Shown piece after piece: positions 13,501 to 26,500 of a stretch of DNA of 64,000 nucleotides. The notes beneath the pieces are model-generated. The model did no database searches. It saw only the letters and a list, made by a program, of their open reading frames with translations, and was not told where the DNA came from. Made by a program: the position numbers and the translations under genes. This stretch comes from Sarcocystis neurona (Eukaryota; Apicomplexa; Conoidasida; Eucoccidiorida; Sarcocystidae): assembly GCA_000727475.1 (NCBI GenBank), contig KL647308.1, positions 62,001 through 126,000 of the forward strand, read 5' to 3'. Within the stretch, counting starts at the first letter, position 1. Every line of letters starts with the position of its first letter.

Positions 13501-14175
13501 GAAACTTCTTTTCTTCGCTTCTCGTTCTTCTGTATTCGAATCATCTTCTCCTGCCGCTCTGACTTGGCTCTGCTTTCGCCCATTATTTCGTGCCAAAATC
13601 CATTTTCTCTCTAAATGACTGATCGTTGCCGGTTCTTTTTTTGAGTCCTCCTGTTTCCGTTCCTCACTTGGGTTCCCCTGTTTTCCGAACTGTTCTTTTA
13701 CTCTTTCCGCGTCCGACTACCCCGCTTTTCTCCCTCCTCGTTTTTCGTCATTCTTCGCTCGCTTCTTTCCCGCTTTTCGCTCTACCGCCCTTTCTTGCTC
13801 TTCTCCGGTTTCCCCGAATTCTTCCACTATTATCTCCTGTTCTTCCTTCCCTACCCCTTCTTAGAGTGCGTCTTCGTGTGTTGTTCTCGTCTTTCTCTCC
13901 TTTTCACCATTTTTCGTGTTCCACCTTTTCCCCCCTCTCTTCTCCGTTGCTTCGTCTCTGTCAACTTCATTTTCTTCGTCTGCATTCCATCGTCGCCGGC
14001 CCCCCACCTGCTCGTGTCCCCCTCCCCTCTCTCTGTCTCTTTTCTTCTCTTCCCCCTTCTGTCCCCCGCCTTGCCAATAGTCGCTTCCCCCTTTCCGTCT
14101 TCTCTTTGCGCCCCTTCGTCGTCTTGTTTCTCCGTCACGGCTGCCTTCTGAGTCGTTCCGTCTTGCGTCCCCACC
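13501..14175 (+). promoter_or_regulatory. T/C-rich presumed promoter and 5' leader of COPA
   Basis: About 670 bases of almost unbroken T/C-rich sequence lead directly to the COPA start codon, which sits in a strong eukaryotic start context (ccccaccATGGcg). No TATA box is evident. Its role as promoter and leader is inferred from position alone; an unseen 5' noncoding exon is possible. Confidence 0.4.
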
Positions 14176-14533
14176 ATGGCGAAGATGCTGGTGAAGTGCG
14201 AGACAAAAAGCAGCCGCGTGAAAGGGCTGTCGTTCCACCCATCTTTGCAGTGGATTTTAGCGGCCTTGCACAACGGGACAATTCAGCTGTGGGACTACCG
14301 CATCGGGTCTCTGATCGAAAAATTTGAAGAACATGAAGGCCCAGTTCGTGGAGTGGACTTCCACCCCTCGCAGCCGCTCTTCGTCAGTGGCGGAGATGAC
14401 TACAAAATCAAGTTGTGGTCTCTTACAACTCGGAAGTGCATTTTCACCTTCCTGGGCCATCTCGACTATCTGCGGACGGTGTTTTTTCACCATATCAACC
14501 CGTGGATTCTCTCTGCGAGCGATGACCAGACGG
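14176..14533 (+). CDS. COPA: COPA exon 1
   Basis: Encodes residues 1-119 plus one base: the start, then WD repeats 1-2 and most of 3. Diagnostic words are [33 protein letters not shown] and [10 protein letters not shown], matching alpha-COP N-termini almost residue for residue. The donor is gtaagg. Confidence 0.95.
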
Positions 14534-17500
14534 GTAAGGCGACTGAGGCATGAGGCTTCGAGAGGCGAAGAGAGACAAAAAAAGAGATCGGATGTCTCTC
14601 TACGGAGATACACGTGACTGCGATTCTTGTTAAATTTGGTCACACGTGGAAGAGTTGTTCAGGTGCAAATACGAATTCAGAGAAATATATGCATGTATAC
14701 ATATATATGTGTGTGGGAGTGCGTGTATGCATGTGATAAATGAGGACATATATAGATATGTACAAACGGATGTGTCTACGTACAGAAGGGGGTCCCTGTA
14801 AAATATAAATCTGCGTCTACAGCTGTATAGGGAGACGTCAACGGAGATAGGCGAATTAACATATCTACGTACACGCTTATATATATACATATATGCGTAT
14901 ACACATTTACATAGATATATGTATGTGTTTCCAACTCAGTACGTTTGCTGGCGGCAAATAGTAGTCGCTGTTTCTCATTGCATACCTGTACACACTTTTT
15001 TACTACTCGACAGCTCTACGTTTGTCTCTCTCCAATTTTTCTGCGTACCTCTCGCGGTATATTTCTCTCTACATATCTCTCTCAACTTGTATAAATGTCT
15101 GTGTATGTGTGTCTCTCTGTGTGTCTCTGCTTTGGCATTTGAGCCTCTCCATGTACCTGTCTCAGCGTCTCTCTCTTTATGCGCACCCCTTCGTTGTAAT
15201 AAGTGTCTGTGCCCCCACCTTTCTCCCTTCCTCTCTCGCGCTCTATTTATCTCTCCCTATCTATTCTGCATCTTACTGTCTTTCTCTCAGCATTTGTGTA
15301 CGTCTACACGTCTGTCTCTTGGTGTGCATGCGTCTTCTGTGTGTCTCGTCCCTGTGTGTGTGTGTCTCTCTGTCTCCTAGTATCTTTCCTCTCCGTCTCC
15401 CCGATGGTGTATACCTATGTGCTTCCACACCCCGCTCTCCCCACTTTTACGTATTCGGTCTTCCACATGGTTCTCTCGCTGCGCCACTTCCTCTGTCTCT
15501 CTGCGTCCTTTTCGCTTCGCCCCTCGTGGGTGCGCGCGCTCACGTGTGTACACATGTGTGTGTGTGTGTGTCTTTCGCTCTGTGTCTTGTCGTGTGCTGT
15601 CGCTGCTGTCCTCGCTGCTGCTGCTGCGTGGGCGCGGGGCGCAGTGCGGCTGTGGAACTGGCAGTCTCGCGCGTGCATCGCCGTGCTCACCGGGCACAAC
15701 CACTACGTCATGAGTGCCCTGTTCCACCCGCACGAAGACCTGGTGGTGTCTGCGTCGCTCGACCAGACTCTGCGCGTGTGGGACACGTCCGGCCTTCGCG
15801 AGAAAATGGGCGCGGCCGCGGCAGGAGGGTCTGCCTCCTGCGCTGCTGCTCTGGCCGCAGGAGGCGGGCCGGGCGGCGCTGCAGGCGGCCTGCGAGGCGG
15901 GGGGAGGGGGGGCGAGGAGGGGACGGGGGGGGGCTCCGGGGGCGCAGGCGGCAGTTTCTCCTTCTCCTCTTCCTCTTCGCTGTCTGCAGCGGGGCCAGGG
16001 GGACCGCCGGCTCCTTCCTCTCGCATGCACCACACCGATCTCTTCACTGCGAACGACGTCATCTGCAAGTTTGTTCTCGAAGGCCACGAGCGGGGAGTCA
16101 ACTGGGCAGCCTTTCACCCGTCCATGCCGCTTATTGCGTCTGCTTCTGATGACCGAACGATCAAACTCTGGAGGTGGGTACCCCCTGTACACCCTGGGTA
16201 ATGCCCCTGCGCACACACGTGCACAGGACCGAATGACTATCTGTGAAAAAGAAACAGAGAGGCAGAGAGATACAGCTACCTACCTGGACGCTTCTTTTTC
16301 TCTCTTGTCTTCCCTCTTCGGTCTTCCTCAGATGCGGCGTGCGTACGTTGAAGAGAGACAGAAAGGCAGAAAGCGAGAGTGGGCGTGGTTTGTTCTCCCG
16401 TCCTCTTTGCGAAGGAATCCTGAGGAAGACGCTGCTGATATACGCTGCGTGCGTATATCTGCGAAGAAGAGAGAGACTGAGAGAAAGACAGAGACGGACC
16501 GTCTTTTTGCGCACGCGAGCGAAGAGTGACGGTGCGCGTCTTTCTTTGTAGAGAGTGTGCCGCCTGCACCACACCGCTCCCCCAGAACAGGCGTTGTATT
16601 TTTTCTTCGTAGTAGCTACACGTAAATACGAGAAGGAGGGACGCACGTGTTGCAGAAGGCTGATTTTCCTCTTGGGAACAGCCTCGCACCGAGGCGTGTG
16701 CGGGGCCGTACCTGTGGAGAGTCAGTTCGAACGCACTCGCGGATAGCGACGTCAAAAGTGTCACAATAGAGGAAGTTTGGGGCTGCGTCTGTATATACGT
16801 CTAGACAGATGCATATGTATACACGCGTACACAGGTACAAACTTCTTTCCATGCAGAGAAGGTGGGGGGCCACCTGTATACATACATACATGCAGACGCG
16901 CGTGTACACACAGATACATAGTTACAAACTTTCTCGCAACAGAAATTTTGGGGCTGCCTATATATATGTATATAGACAGATGCGTCTGTGTACACATACA
17001 CATAGGTGCAAACGTCCTCGCAATAGAGAAAGTTTGAGGCTGCCTCAATATATCCGTGTAGACAAATGCATGTGCGTCCACACGTACGTAGGCACACACA
17101 CATACGTGTGGTGTGGGGGCAACTGTACACGTCTGCAGAGTTACGTAAATGTGGAGCAGGAAGCCGTGTACGCAGATGCAGAGAAGTGTCTGTCTGCGTC
17201 CGTATGTGTGTGTGTATCTAGGTAATTCTACTCTTCTTTTCGTCCTACTCTTATTCTACTCTTGCGTCTGTGTGTCTACATAAGTCGAGGCAGGCACTTG
17301 GTAGGGGATTTGCAGGCTGAAGAGAGGAGGACTACGGGTTGTGGACACAGCAGCGCCCCGCGACTTTCTTCGAGGAAATCTGTATAAGCTTGTTTTTTTT
17401 GTCTACTCGTCTCAGCCTGCTTTGTGTCCATATGCACTTCGGTCTACGAAAACGAGGAAATGCGTGCGCATATCTCTTTTTCCTCTGCATGGCTGTGTCA

Positions 17501-20500
17501 CTGCTTTAGAAGGAGTCGTCTCCTCTGGGTGAGTATGTAGCTAATATTCACGTGTCTACGTACAAGGCTCTCTGTTGTATACGTACGCAAGTGTCGCTTC
17601 CGTCCCGTGCAGTGACTACTGTCTCGTTACCTACGATCTTCTTCTCCTGCTTTGAGTAGACCCCGCACACGTCGCGTGCTCCTCCAGCAGATATTTATGC
17701 ATACGTGTGTGTTTCTGTGAGCGCACACACATATATGTATGTATGTGTTACATGTGTGTATATGTGTGTATTCGTTTGTGTGTCAAGTATTCTTCGTGAT
17801 TACAGGTAGATTCCTACATGTTGCCGTGGTTCCTACCTATACAAGAAATTTGTATTTGTCTGCGGCCCCACCTCGTACTCTCTTTTTTGCTGCTGCTGCC
17901 GCTGCTGCCGATTTCCCGCTCGTTTCTCTCCTCTCTGGTGCGTACACTTGTGTAGCTTCTCTCACCTTGCGCCTGCTGCTGTTGTGTTGCTGCTGCTGCT
18001 ATCGATGCTGTATTGCTGCCGCTGCTGTCGCCGCGTCTGCTGCTGCTGTCGCCGTGTCTGCTGCTGCTGTCGCCACTGCTGGTGCTGTGTCGCCCCTGCT
18101 ACTGCTGCCGCTGCTGTATTGCTGCTGCTGTGTCGCCGCTTCTGCTGCTGCTGTGTCGCCGCTTCTGCTGCTGCTGTGTCGCCGCTTCTGCTGCTGCTGT
18201 GTCGCCGCTNNNNNNNNNNNNNNNNNNNNNNNNNNNNNNNNNNNNNNNNNNNNNNNNNNNNNNNNNNNNNNNNNNNNNNNNNNNNNNNNNNNNNNNNNNN
18301 NNNNNNNNNNNNNNNNNNNNNNNNNNNNNNNNNNNNNNNNNNNNNNNNNNNNNNNNNNNNNNNNNNNNNNNNNNNNNNNNNNNNNNNNNNNNNNNNNNNN
18401 NNNNNNNNNNNNNNNNNNNNNNNNNNNNNNNNNNNNNNNNNNNNNNNNNNNNNNNNNNNNNNNNNNNNNNNNNNNNNNNNNNNNNNNNNNNNNNNNNNNN
18501 NNNNNNNNNNNNNNNNNNNNNNNNNNNNNNNNNNNNNNNNNNNNNNNNNNNNNNNNNNNNNNNNNNNNNNNNNNNNNNNNNNNNNNNNNNNNNNNNNNNN
18601 NNNNNNNNNNNNNNNNNNNNNNNNNNNNNNNNNNNNNNNNNNNNNNNNNNNNNCTGCTGCTGCTGTGTCGCCGCTCTGCTGCTGCTGTGTCGCCGCTTCT
18701 GCTGCTGCTGTCGCCACTGCTGGTGCTTTGTCACCGCTGCTGTTGGTGTGGCTGCTGCTGTTGCCGGCGGGTGTGTGACAGATACAACGAATGCAAGGCA
18801 TGGGAGGTGGACACGCTGCGGGGGCACTTCAACAACGTGTCGTGCTTGGCGTTCCCGCCGCTTCGAGAGCCGCTGCTGCTGAGTAACTCGGAAGACCGGA
18901 CGATACGCGTGTGGGATGTAACAAAACGCGTGGGCGTTCATACCTTTCGTCGTGAAAACGACCGTTTCTGGGTGATTGCTGCTCATCGCAGCAGCAGCGC
19001 CCTCGCAGTTGGACATGACAGCGGCATGGTCGTTTTTAAGCTGCATGTTGAGCGGCCTCCCGCAGCGCTGCTGCCGTCGCGTCTGCTGCTCTTCTACGTC
19101 AAGGACCGCCGCTTTGTCTGCTGTCGCGACTTGCTGCTTTCTCTCAGACAGACGCAGCGAGCGGCAGCCGCAGCAGCCGCGGCGGCAGGGCCGGGCGGCC
19201 CCGGCTTAGCAGCAGCAGGTGGTGCTGCGGCTGGAACAGGAGCAGGAGTGGGAGCAGCACTCGCAGTAGTAGGGGGGGGAGGAGGCGGCGGGGGCGCAGC
19301 AGCAGCTGCCGGCGTTGCAGCTGCCGCAGCAGCAGCTGCTGCATGCGAAACAGCTGTCAGCGACGTGCGCAGACCTGCCAACGCGATGTCTCCCGGGCCG
19401 AGGCTTCTTCTTGTCAATCCTCTCAATCAGAACGACCTTAATCTTCTCATTCTCTATAATAACGTAGGGGCGAGCACGACCCACATATTTTCAACGGCAA
19501 GGAAGAATGTTAAAGCAGACACACATACACCGGTACTCGTCCAAGACAGAAAGAGAGAGAGCAAGAAAAGATAGAGAGGTATACACACGAATGGGTCTCG
19601 GGGCTCAAGAGAAAGGAAGATGAATACACGAGTGTATTCGTATATCTTTGTGGACGTTGATATATCAGTTTCGAAAGCTCTGTCTCTTCTGTGTGAGAGT
19701 AGACACGCAGTTTTCGTTTTTTCTTCATCTCCGCACAAAAGAGGAAGACAACGTGATGGGATTAATCAACAGGGCTCAGTCACACTCCGCTCCCCAGATA
19801 TTGCCCAGCCAAACGCAACACACCGATATATATGTGTGTATATATGTATGTACATAACACGTGTATATGTGTACGTAGGAAGACTGAGGGAGGCAAGGAT
19901 TTATACCCATATGTATATATATATATATATTTATGTGTGTATGTAGAAAGAAATACTGGGGGAGGCAATGATTTATGTTCCTGTGAAAACATGCCGTTGT
20001 GTGTATAGATAGACTCGGACGTGCACAGATGTGTACGCGTGAGCAGCACGTCTACAGTCTATGAATACTGCTTCTACGTTGGGCGCGTGGTCGCCTGCTG
20101 GCAGAGAGATAAAGAGCGCCGGTACCGCAGGAAAATGAAGACTCCCAAACACACATCTTCTTCGTACATGTCTGAAGAAGTATACGTATGAATATAACAA
20201 AAGTAGTACACTTGTGAAGAAAAGAAGAAGTAGAGAGGTTGACACGAGTATACACAGCAGCAGGAGCAGCAGGAAAGAGAGACCCCGAGGAGCAGCACGC
20301 TGACTTGCGGGAGGAGAAACGCGTGTGGGGCTGCAATGTCTGCTCAGAAAAGATTCAGGAATTGCGAAGAGCCCTGGGGAATAGGTCTCTACCCAAAAAT
20401 TCAGGAGATACGCGTGTACTGGATACTCATATATATATATATATATCAAGCGTCTGTAGCAGGTCCATCTGTACGTGGGGGGCTGCGGAAGTTACTTGAA

Positions 20501-23500
20501 CCGTATATCTCTTTTGGTTTGTACGCAAAGGCACCTGCCAACCCGTGCGTCGACGTATATGCGTTCCCGCTTCTTCCTACCTCTTCCCATGTACATATAT
20601 ATATATATATATATAGATGTGCACGTGTGTATATACGTACATATTTATATATATATGATGATATCAGTGAATCTTTTTCTATGAATATTTTGTAAAGATG
20701 TATATCTGTTGGTGCATTCGAACGTGTCTATTTGTCACTATCTGTGTATGTTTGTCGAGTGTATATGTCTCCGTATATATATTTGTTTACGAATCTCTCC
20801 ACGTATACCGTATATCTAGACATGTGTGTGTTTAATAAATACGCGTCCGTCTTTTCTGCGTGTGTACTTATGAAGAAGGTTCGGTGTCGGTCCTATCTGA
20901 AGAGCTGTACAGAGACATGCATATATGTCTCGCTTATATATATATGTGTATGTAGGTGCATGTTACTCTATTATATAAGTAAACGTACTATTTTCTGTTT
21001 CTGAAGAGCTACTAATAGAGGTGCACGTATGTTTCTCGCTGATATATATACATACATGGATGTGTGTTCACCAGGTATATAAAAACACCTACTACACCCA
21101 TAAATATACATATATGTGTTTGGATCTATTGGCGAATGTAGGTGTGGATCTGTAAAATATCTTTACCAAATCACTCACCTGTCTATCTATCTATGTACCT
21201 GTATATATATATGTCTATATATATAAATGTGTGCGGGTATATATGGTGTGTGCCCGTGGTCGGTCCGCACAGAGTACGACATTGGCACATGTTTGGTTTT
21301 CACACAGACAGGCAGGTCTCAGCCAAATGCTCGGGCAGGGCGTAACCTGCCTAGTCATATACATATATATATGTGTGTGTATATGTATACGTATATGCAT
21401 ATATATGTGCGTTCGTGTATAGGGATGGCTTGGTGACTGAGAGATACTTCATTTTGTTTGCTTGTATTAAATATATCAATGTACTGCTTCTGTATGTGGT
21501 CGAAGGTGTTCTGTAGCGGATGCCGCCATGTGCGTACATCTGCCCATATATGTATATATGTATATGCACATATACACATACGTATATAGATAGATAGACA
21601 TAAAGCCAGGCAGGTCCGAACGCATACATCTACACACATGTGTATACCCAACAACGTCTAGAAATATGTATATATATGTGACTACAAAGAGAGAGACAGG
21701 CAGCTGCGGCCGCATACATCTGCATATGTACATATATGTATATCCAACAGTGTGTAGAAATACACACATATACATATATACACGTAAAGATCGACAGGGG
21801 GTTGTATAGACGGATCGGAAGACCTTTTTCTATATTTGTTCACAGGTGAAGGTAGGAAGGTAGAAGGAGAAGCAGCATCTGCCGCTGCGATCGGCTGCTG
21901 CTTCTTGGTGCAGCCCTGCAGCAGCAGCGGTTTCGAAAGGCAGGCTGTTTGCTTTGTTGTCGATGAAGAAGCGGGCAATTACCCTCCTTTCTCTCTGTCT
22001 TTTTTTTTCTGTCTTTTCTTCGTCATTTCCTTTCTGTCTTCATCGTCTTCGCAAGACACTTTTCCTCGTTTCTGTCTGGCTGGGACTTCGTTGTGTGCCC
22101 CTCGGCTCTTCATCTCAGTCTGCTTCTTCGACGTCCCTTTTTTTTTGTTGTTTTCTTCTCCGGCTCCCTTTCTGATCTCCGTATAAATTCGTCGTCCCTT
22201 CCCCCCCGTTCTGTTGGTGGACCACCTCTACTGCGTCTCACCGCACCTTCTTCTGCGCGTCCACTTCCGCTTCGTTTTCTACCGTCTGGTGACTTCCTCT
22301 TTTCTTCTTCTTCTTCCGGTGGTAACTTTCTCTTTTTTTCTCCGTTTTTTCCTCTGGTCACTTCCTCTTCTTTTCTTCGTCCCCTGCTGACTTCCTCTTC
22401 TTCTTCTTCGCGTTACCATCTCGTTGTTTGCTTTCCTTCGCATTAATTTCCTTCATTTGCAGACGGACGGCGACAGCAGCTTCTCCTACGACCTCCTCGT
22501 CGGTCCCCTTCCGCAGGCGGGCATCCCCTACGTCCCTTCCGGACTTGTTGTCCGCAGTGTTAGTCTTCTGTGTCTCTGTCTTTCTTCCTTCTCTACCTCT
22601 CTGTATTCCTGTCTCGTGCTTTCTATATTTATATATGTAGACAGATATCACAATTTAGAGTGTAAAGGCCTATGTGTCTATCTCTTCGTTTATCTGTCCA
22701 TATATGGACGTATATATACTTCACCGCGTGTGTGTGTATGTGTGTGTGTGTGTGTGTTTTCCCCTCCGGGTATCTCTCTAGATATCTACACCTGTGTCGA
22801 TGCGCGACGTAGGGAGAAGAAACTCATAATCTATACATATATATATATATATCATATATGTGTATGTGTGTCCTTGCGTTAACAAGCATACGTAGAAATA
22901 CGTCGGCTTCCCTACTCTACATACGTGTGTCTATACGTCTATATGAGGATGTAGAGAATTACAAGTAATATATACTGTCTGTCTCTGGCGATAGTTATAG
23001 CACGTTCTGGGCAACTACCTGTGATGTAAAGACACACAAATTATATCTCTTTATTTCTCCACCCTATTGTAGAGAATTACCTTCTAGAATCATATCTCTC
23101 TGTCCATCTGTTTATATCGCCCTGTCTGTCTAGTTATATATCATCGTGTAGAGACTTAGCTGCTTTCATATTTGTATCCGATTCTGTCCTGCTCTCCCCC
23201 ATATATATCTGTCGTGAGGCATTCCCTCTTGTGTATTTAGTGTTCCCCATCTCTATACGTATCTATCTATCTAGACAGTATCTTTTTTCGTAGACAGTAT
23301 CTCTTTCTGTACATTCCTGGACACTCACATATTGTCCACGGGTGTACTACAATATACGTACAGAGAGAGGCGAAGGGAGAGTGACGAAGATCTGTCCATA
23401 TATGTAGATCTGTCTTTACATGGATGTGTATATACGTGTGCATTGCTTTCTCACCAGAGCAGGACTTCCATATATATATATATGCGTATATGTCTCTTCG

Positions 23501-26500
23501 TGTGTGAGGGAGTACACATATATCATAGTTACTTGAATTCTTTTTGTGTGCACGGCGTGAGCCTTGCATAGATTTACAGACGGATAGGCAAAGATGTAAA
23601 TATTCTTCCTCTCCAAGTTTACGCGTGCGTCCGATGTACACATATATATTTATATGTATATGCCTGTCTCTGTCTCTCTATATATACACGCATATATGTG
23701 AATGCTTGCACTTGTGTCTTCACGCACGTGCAGACCCCTGGGGTCTGATATTTGTAAATATATGTCCGTGTACCCCTGTCTACATATACACACGTATACA
23801 TACATATGTACCTCTAAGGCACCGTGTAAGTCTTCTTCTGTACGCATATATAGAAATATGTGAATGTGTACATATATGTGTATGAGTCGTATATGTGTGT
23901 ACGCCACAGCTGGGTTTTGATAGTATTGTATGACTGCAGTTCCACGTTCTTATCTTCACCGAATGTCTGTGTACTTATAAGTATGTATCCGCAGTACTAC
24001 TTACGATATAATATATATATATATGTATATGTATAAGTACACATATATATATATATATGCAGAGAGAGAGAGCTGCGTAAACCTGCGTATGTATATATAT
24101 GTATATATTTATTGATGCCAAGGACTCGTTTCGCGGTGTCTTGTCTTTTGAAGCACTTCATGCACAGCGGAGTGTCCGATCCGTATCTATCTGTATTTGT
24201 AAATGTATATATGTATTTCTTATGATGTACATACATAGGTAGATAGGTAGACAGATATATTGAGAAAGAAATCTATATATGATGTACGTGTGTGGGTAGA
24301 TAGGCATATACATATGTATATATATTTGTATAAATCCACCTCTCCATATATATATATATGAATGCCTATATGTATGTAGGAAGTGTGTACGCACATTGAG
24401 TGTGAGTCCCCTGTTCACATATATATATATATATGTACAGATATATATATGTATGTATGTATTTATGTATGTATATATGTCTGTATGAATGTACGTACGT
24501 ATGTATGTACGTGTACGATTACGTATGTACATGCATGTGTGTATGTGTGTATGTATGTATGGATATGTATGTACATGTATATATATATATGTGTATGTAC
24601 ATGAATGTATGTATATGTATGCATATGTATGTGTGTATGTGTGTAGGTTATATATTTCTATCCTATTTGTGTGAACTGTGTGTTCTGCGTATATATATTA
24701 ACCTATATAGATTTTCATTTTATCTCCATCAGTACGAGGTCAGTATGTTGCGTGTATATATATATATATGTATATATGTGTATGTATTTGTATCCTTTTC
24801 TTGCAGAGGCAGACATTTCTGCGTGGAAGTGGTGTGTACGTACACCTCAGCGGTCTGTCTCCCTGTCACGCCGAGCTGCTGCCGTTCTCTCTTCTGTGGG
24901 AGTATCTTACAGGTTTATCTGCTGGTTGACTAAAAGTGAACACGTACTTTTCTTCTCTTAAAAACGCGTGTGAATATATTTGTGTGTATATCTTCTCTCT
25001 GTCGTTGTGTATATTCTGTCTGCTTGACGTCGGCGTTCTTCCGCAGACGTGTGTGTGATGCATGCGTATGGGGTGGGGGGGGGTGGGGGGGGGGACGGGA
25101 GGGCTGTGGACTTCCCTGTCTGTGGCCAAGCATATCCGCGCACGTATATATCTGGCGCATGCATTTTCCTTTATAGAAAGTCACATATAAAGAAGCCACA
25201 AATAAATATGTACATACGTATGTGTACACGTATATATACGTATTATGTGTATTTGTATGTGTGTGTGCGTATCTCTGTATCCCGCTGCATGCATCCGCGT
25301 ACCCCTTGCTTCACGTGTGTGTCTGTGTGGTGTCTTCACGTGTACAAAAATGTACACATATGAAGTATTCACAATTTTCCCTTTCTATCTCTTTATCCTT
25401 TTCTTCGTCCTTCTCCTCGTGGCCGTCCATCCCCTCTCCGTCTGCTCTCCCAGCTGCTTGCACGCGTCTCCACGTGTTGTCCTTCCCTCTGCGATCCACA
25501 CGTGTTTGTGTGTGAATTTTTCTTCGTCTCTTTTTCTGCTTCGTCTTGACAGCTTTTATCAGAACTTTGATATTTGGGTTTTTTCCTCTTTCTGTGTCTC
25601 GCCGCCTCTGTCTTGTGCGTCCCCGGCCTTCCTCTCAGTTTCGGCCTCTTGGTGGTGGTGGTCCTCTTCGTTTTCTTCACCCCCGGACATGTGTCCCTCT
25701 CCCGATCTTCTTGGCTTTTTAATCTTTTTATCTTTTCAGGGTTTCTGCCACTCCACGGCCTTTGTGGCGCGCAATCGCTTTGCTGTGCTGGACCGCCCGA
25801 ACGCGACTTCTTTGGCCGTCTACAACTTAAGTAATGAACTCTGCAAGAGAGTAGAGCTGCCCTGCGCGGTCGATCGCCTCTTCTACGCAGGAGAAAATAA
25901 ACTTCTTCTAAAATCTGAGGATAACACCGTAAGACACACGCACACACGCCTTCTTGCAGTTCTTCACACGCTTTCAACAGTGTTACGTATTTCCTCTACG
26001 AACCACTTCTTCTATCCTCGTACATGTGGAGTAGAACTATAAGCCGGTTTCTAGCTACAGGTTCGATCTACTTCCTCCGTCTATACATATCTTTATGCAT
26101 AATTATGAGTGTATATATTTGTGTCGAACCCTAGTAGTTGCCCGCCGTAGAAGAACAAATAAATACATATATGTGCATGTGTATCTGCTGCCGTGGAGCA
26201 TATGTACTGCGTCTGCTGTCCTCTTTAAATTTCCTTGGGCAGATAGTTTGTACGTCCCTTGCAGGATGACGCGTGCCCGTTTGTGAGCCCTCTATATCCA
26301 CATGCGTATACATATCACGTAATATATATACTTACACATCTACATACATACATATATATAGTATGTGCATATATGTAGGTGTGTTTTGTGCGGCTGTATA
26401 TACATACGTGTATCTACTAAAGGTGAGTTTATCTTCCATGCATATATATATATATATGTATATATGAGAAGTGCGTGTGTCTCTGCAGCAGTGACGTATG

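Noticed and set aside
13381..13740. A charged minus-strand open frame with a gtgagt donor, like a divergent gene next to COPA
   Set aside because: It lacks a start codon in frame, and purine-rich complements of T/C tracts give Glu/Lys/Arg-rich frames all over this window.
16715..16745. gttcgaacgc, reminiscent of a tRNA T-arm
   Set aside because: No acceptor stem, D-arm or anticodon arm could be folded around it by eye. The same applied to similar words near 4391, 12980 and 26060.
17739..19574. A 611-residue open frame through the CTG array and its gap
   Set aside because: Only 18782-19463 belongs to COPA. The exact join of exons 2 and 3 (KLWR-YNECK) shows the upstream part to be intron.
21846..21960. 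An exon-like Ala/Cys-rich segment in intron 3 after a cacag acceptor
   Set aside because: The phase does not fit exon 3 (a stop in the required frame), and the exon 3 to exon 4 junction needs nothing in between.
24807..24912. A 106-base segment in intron 4 with good splice signals
   Set aside because: Its length is not a multiple of three, exons 4 and 5 already join in phase at the right family position, and no frame resembles alpha-COP.
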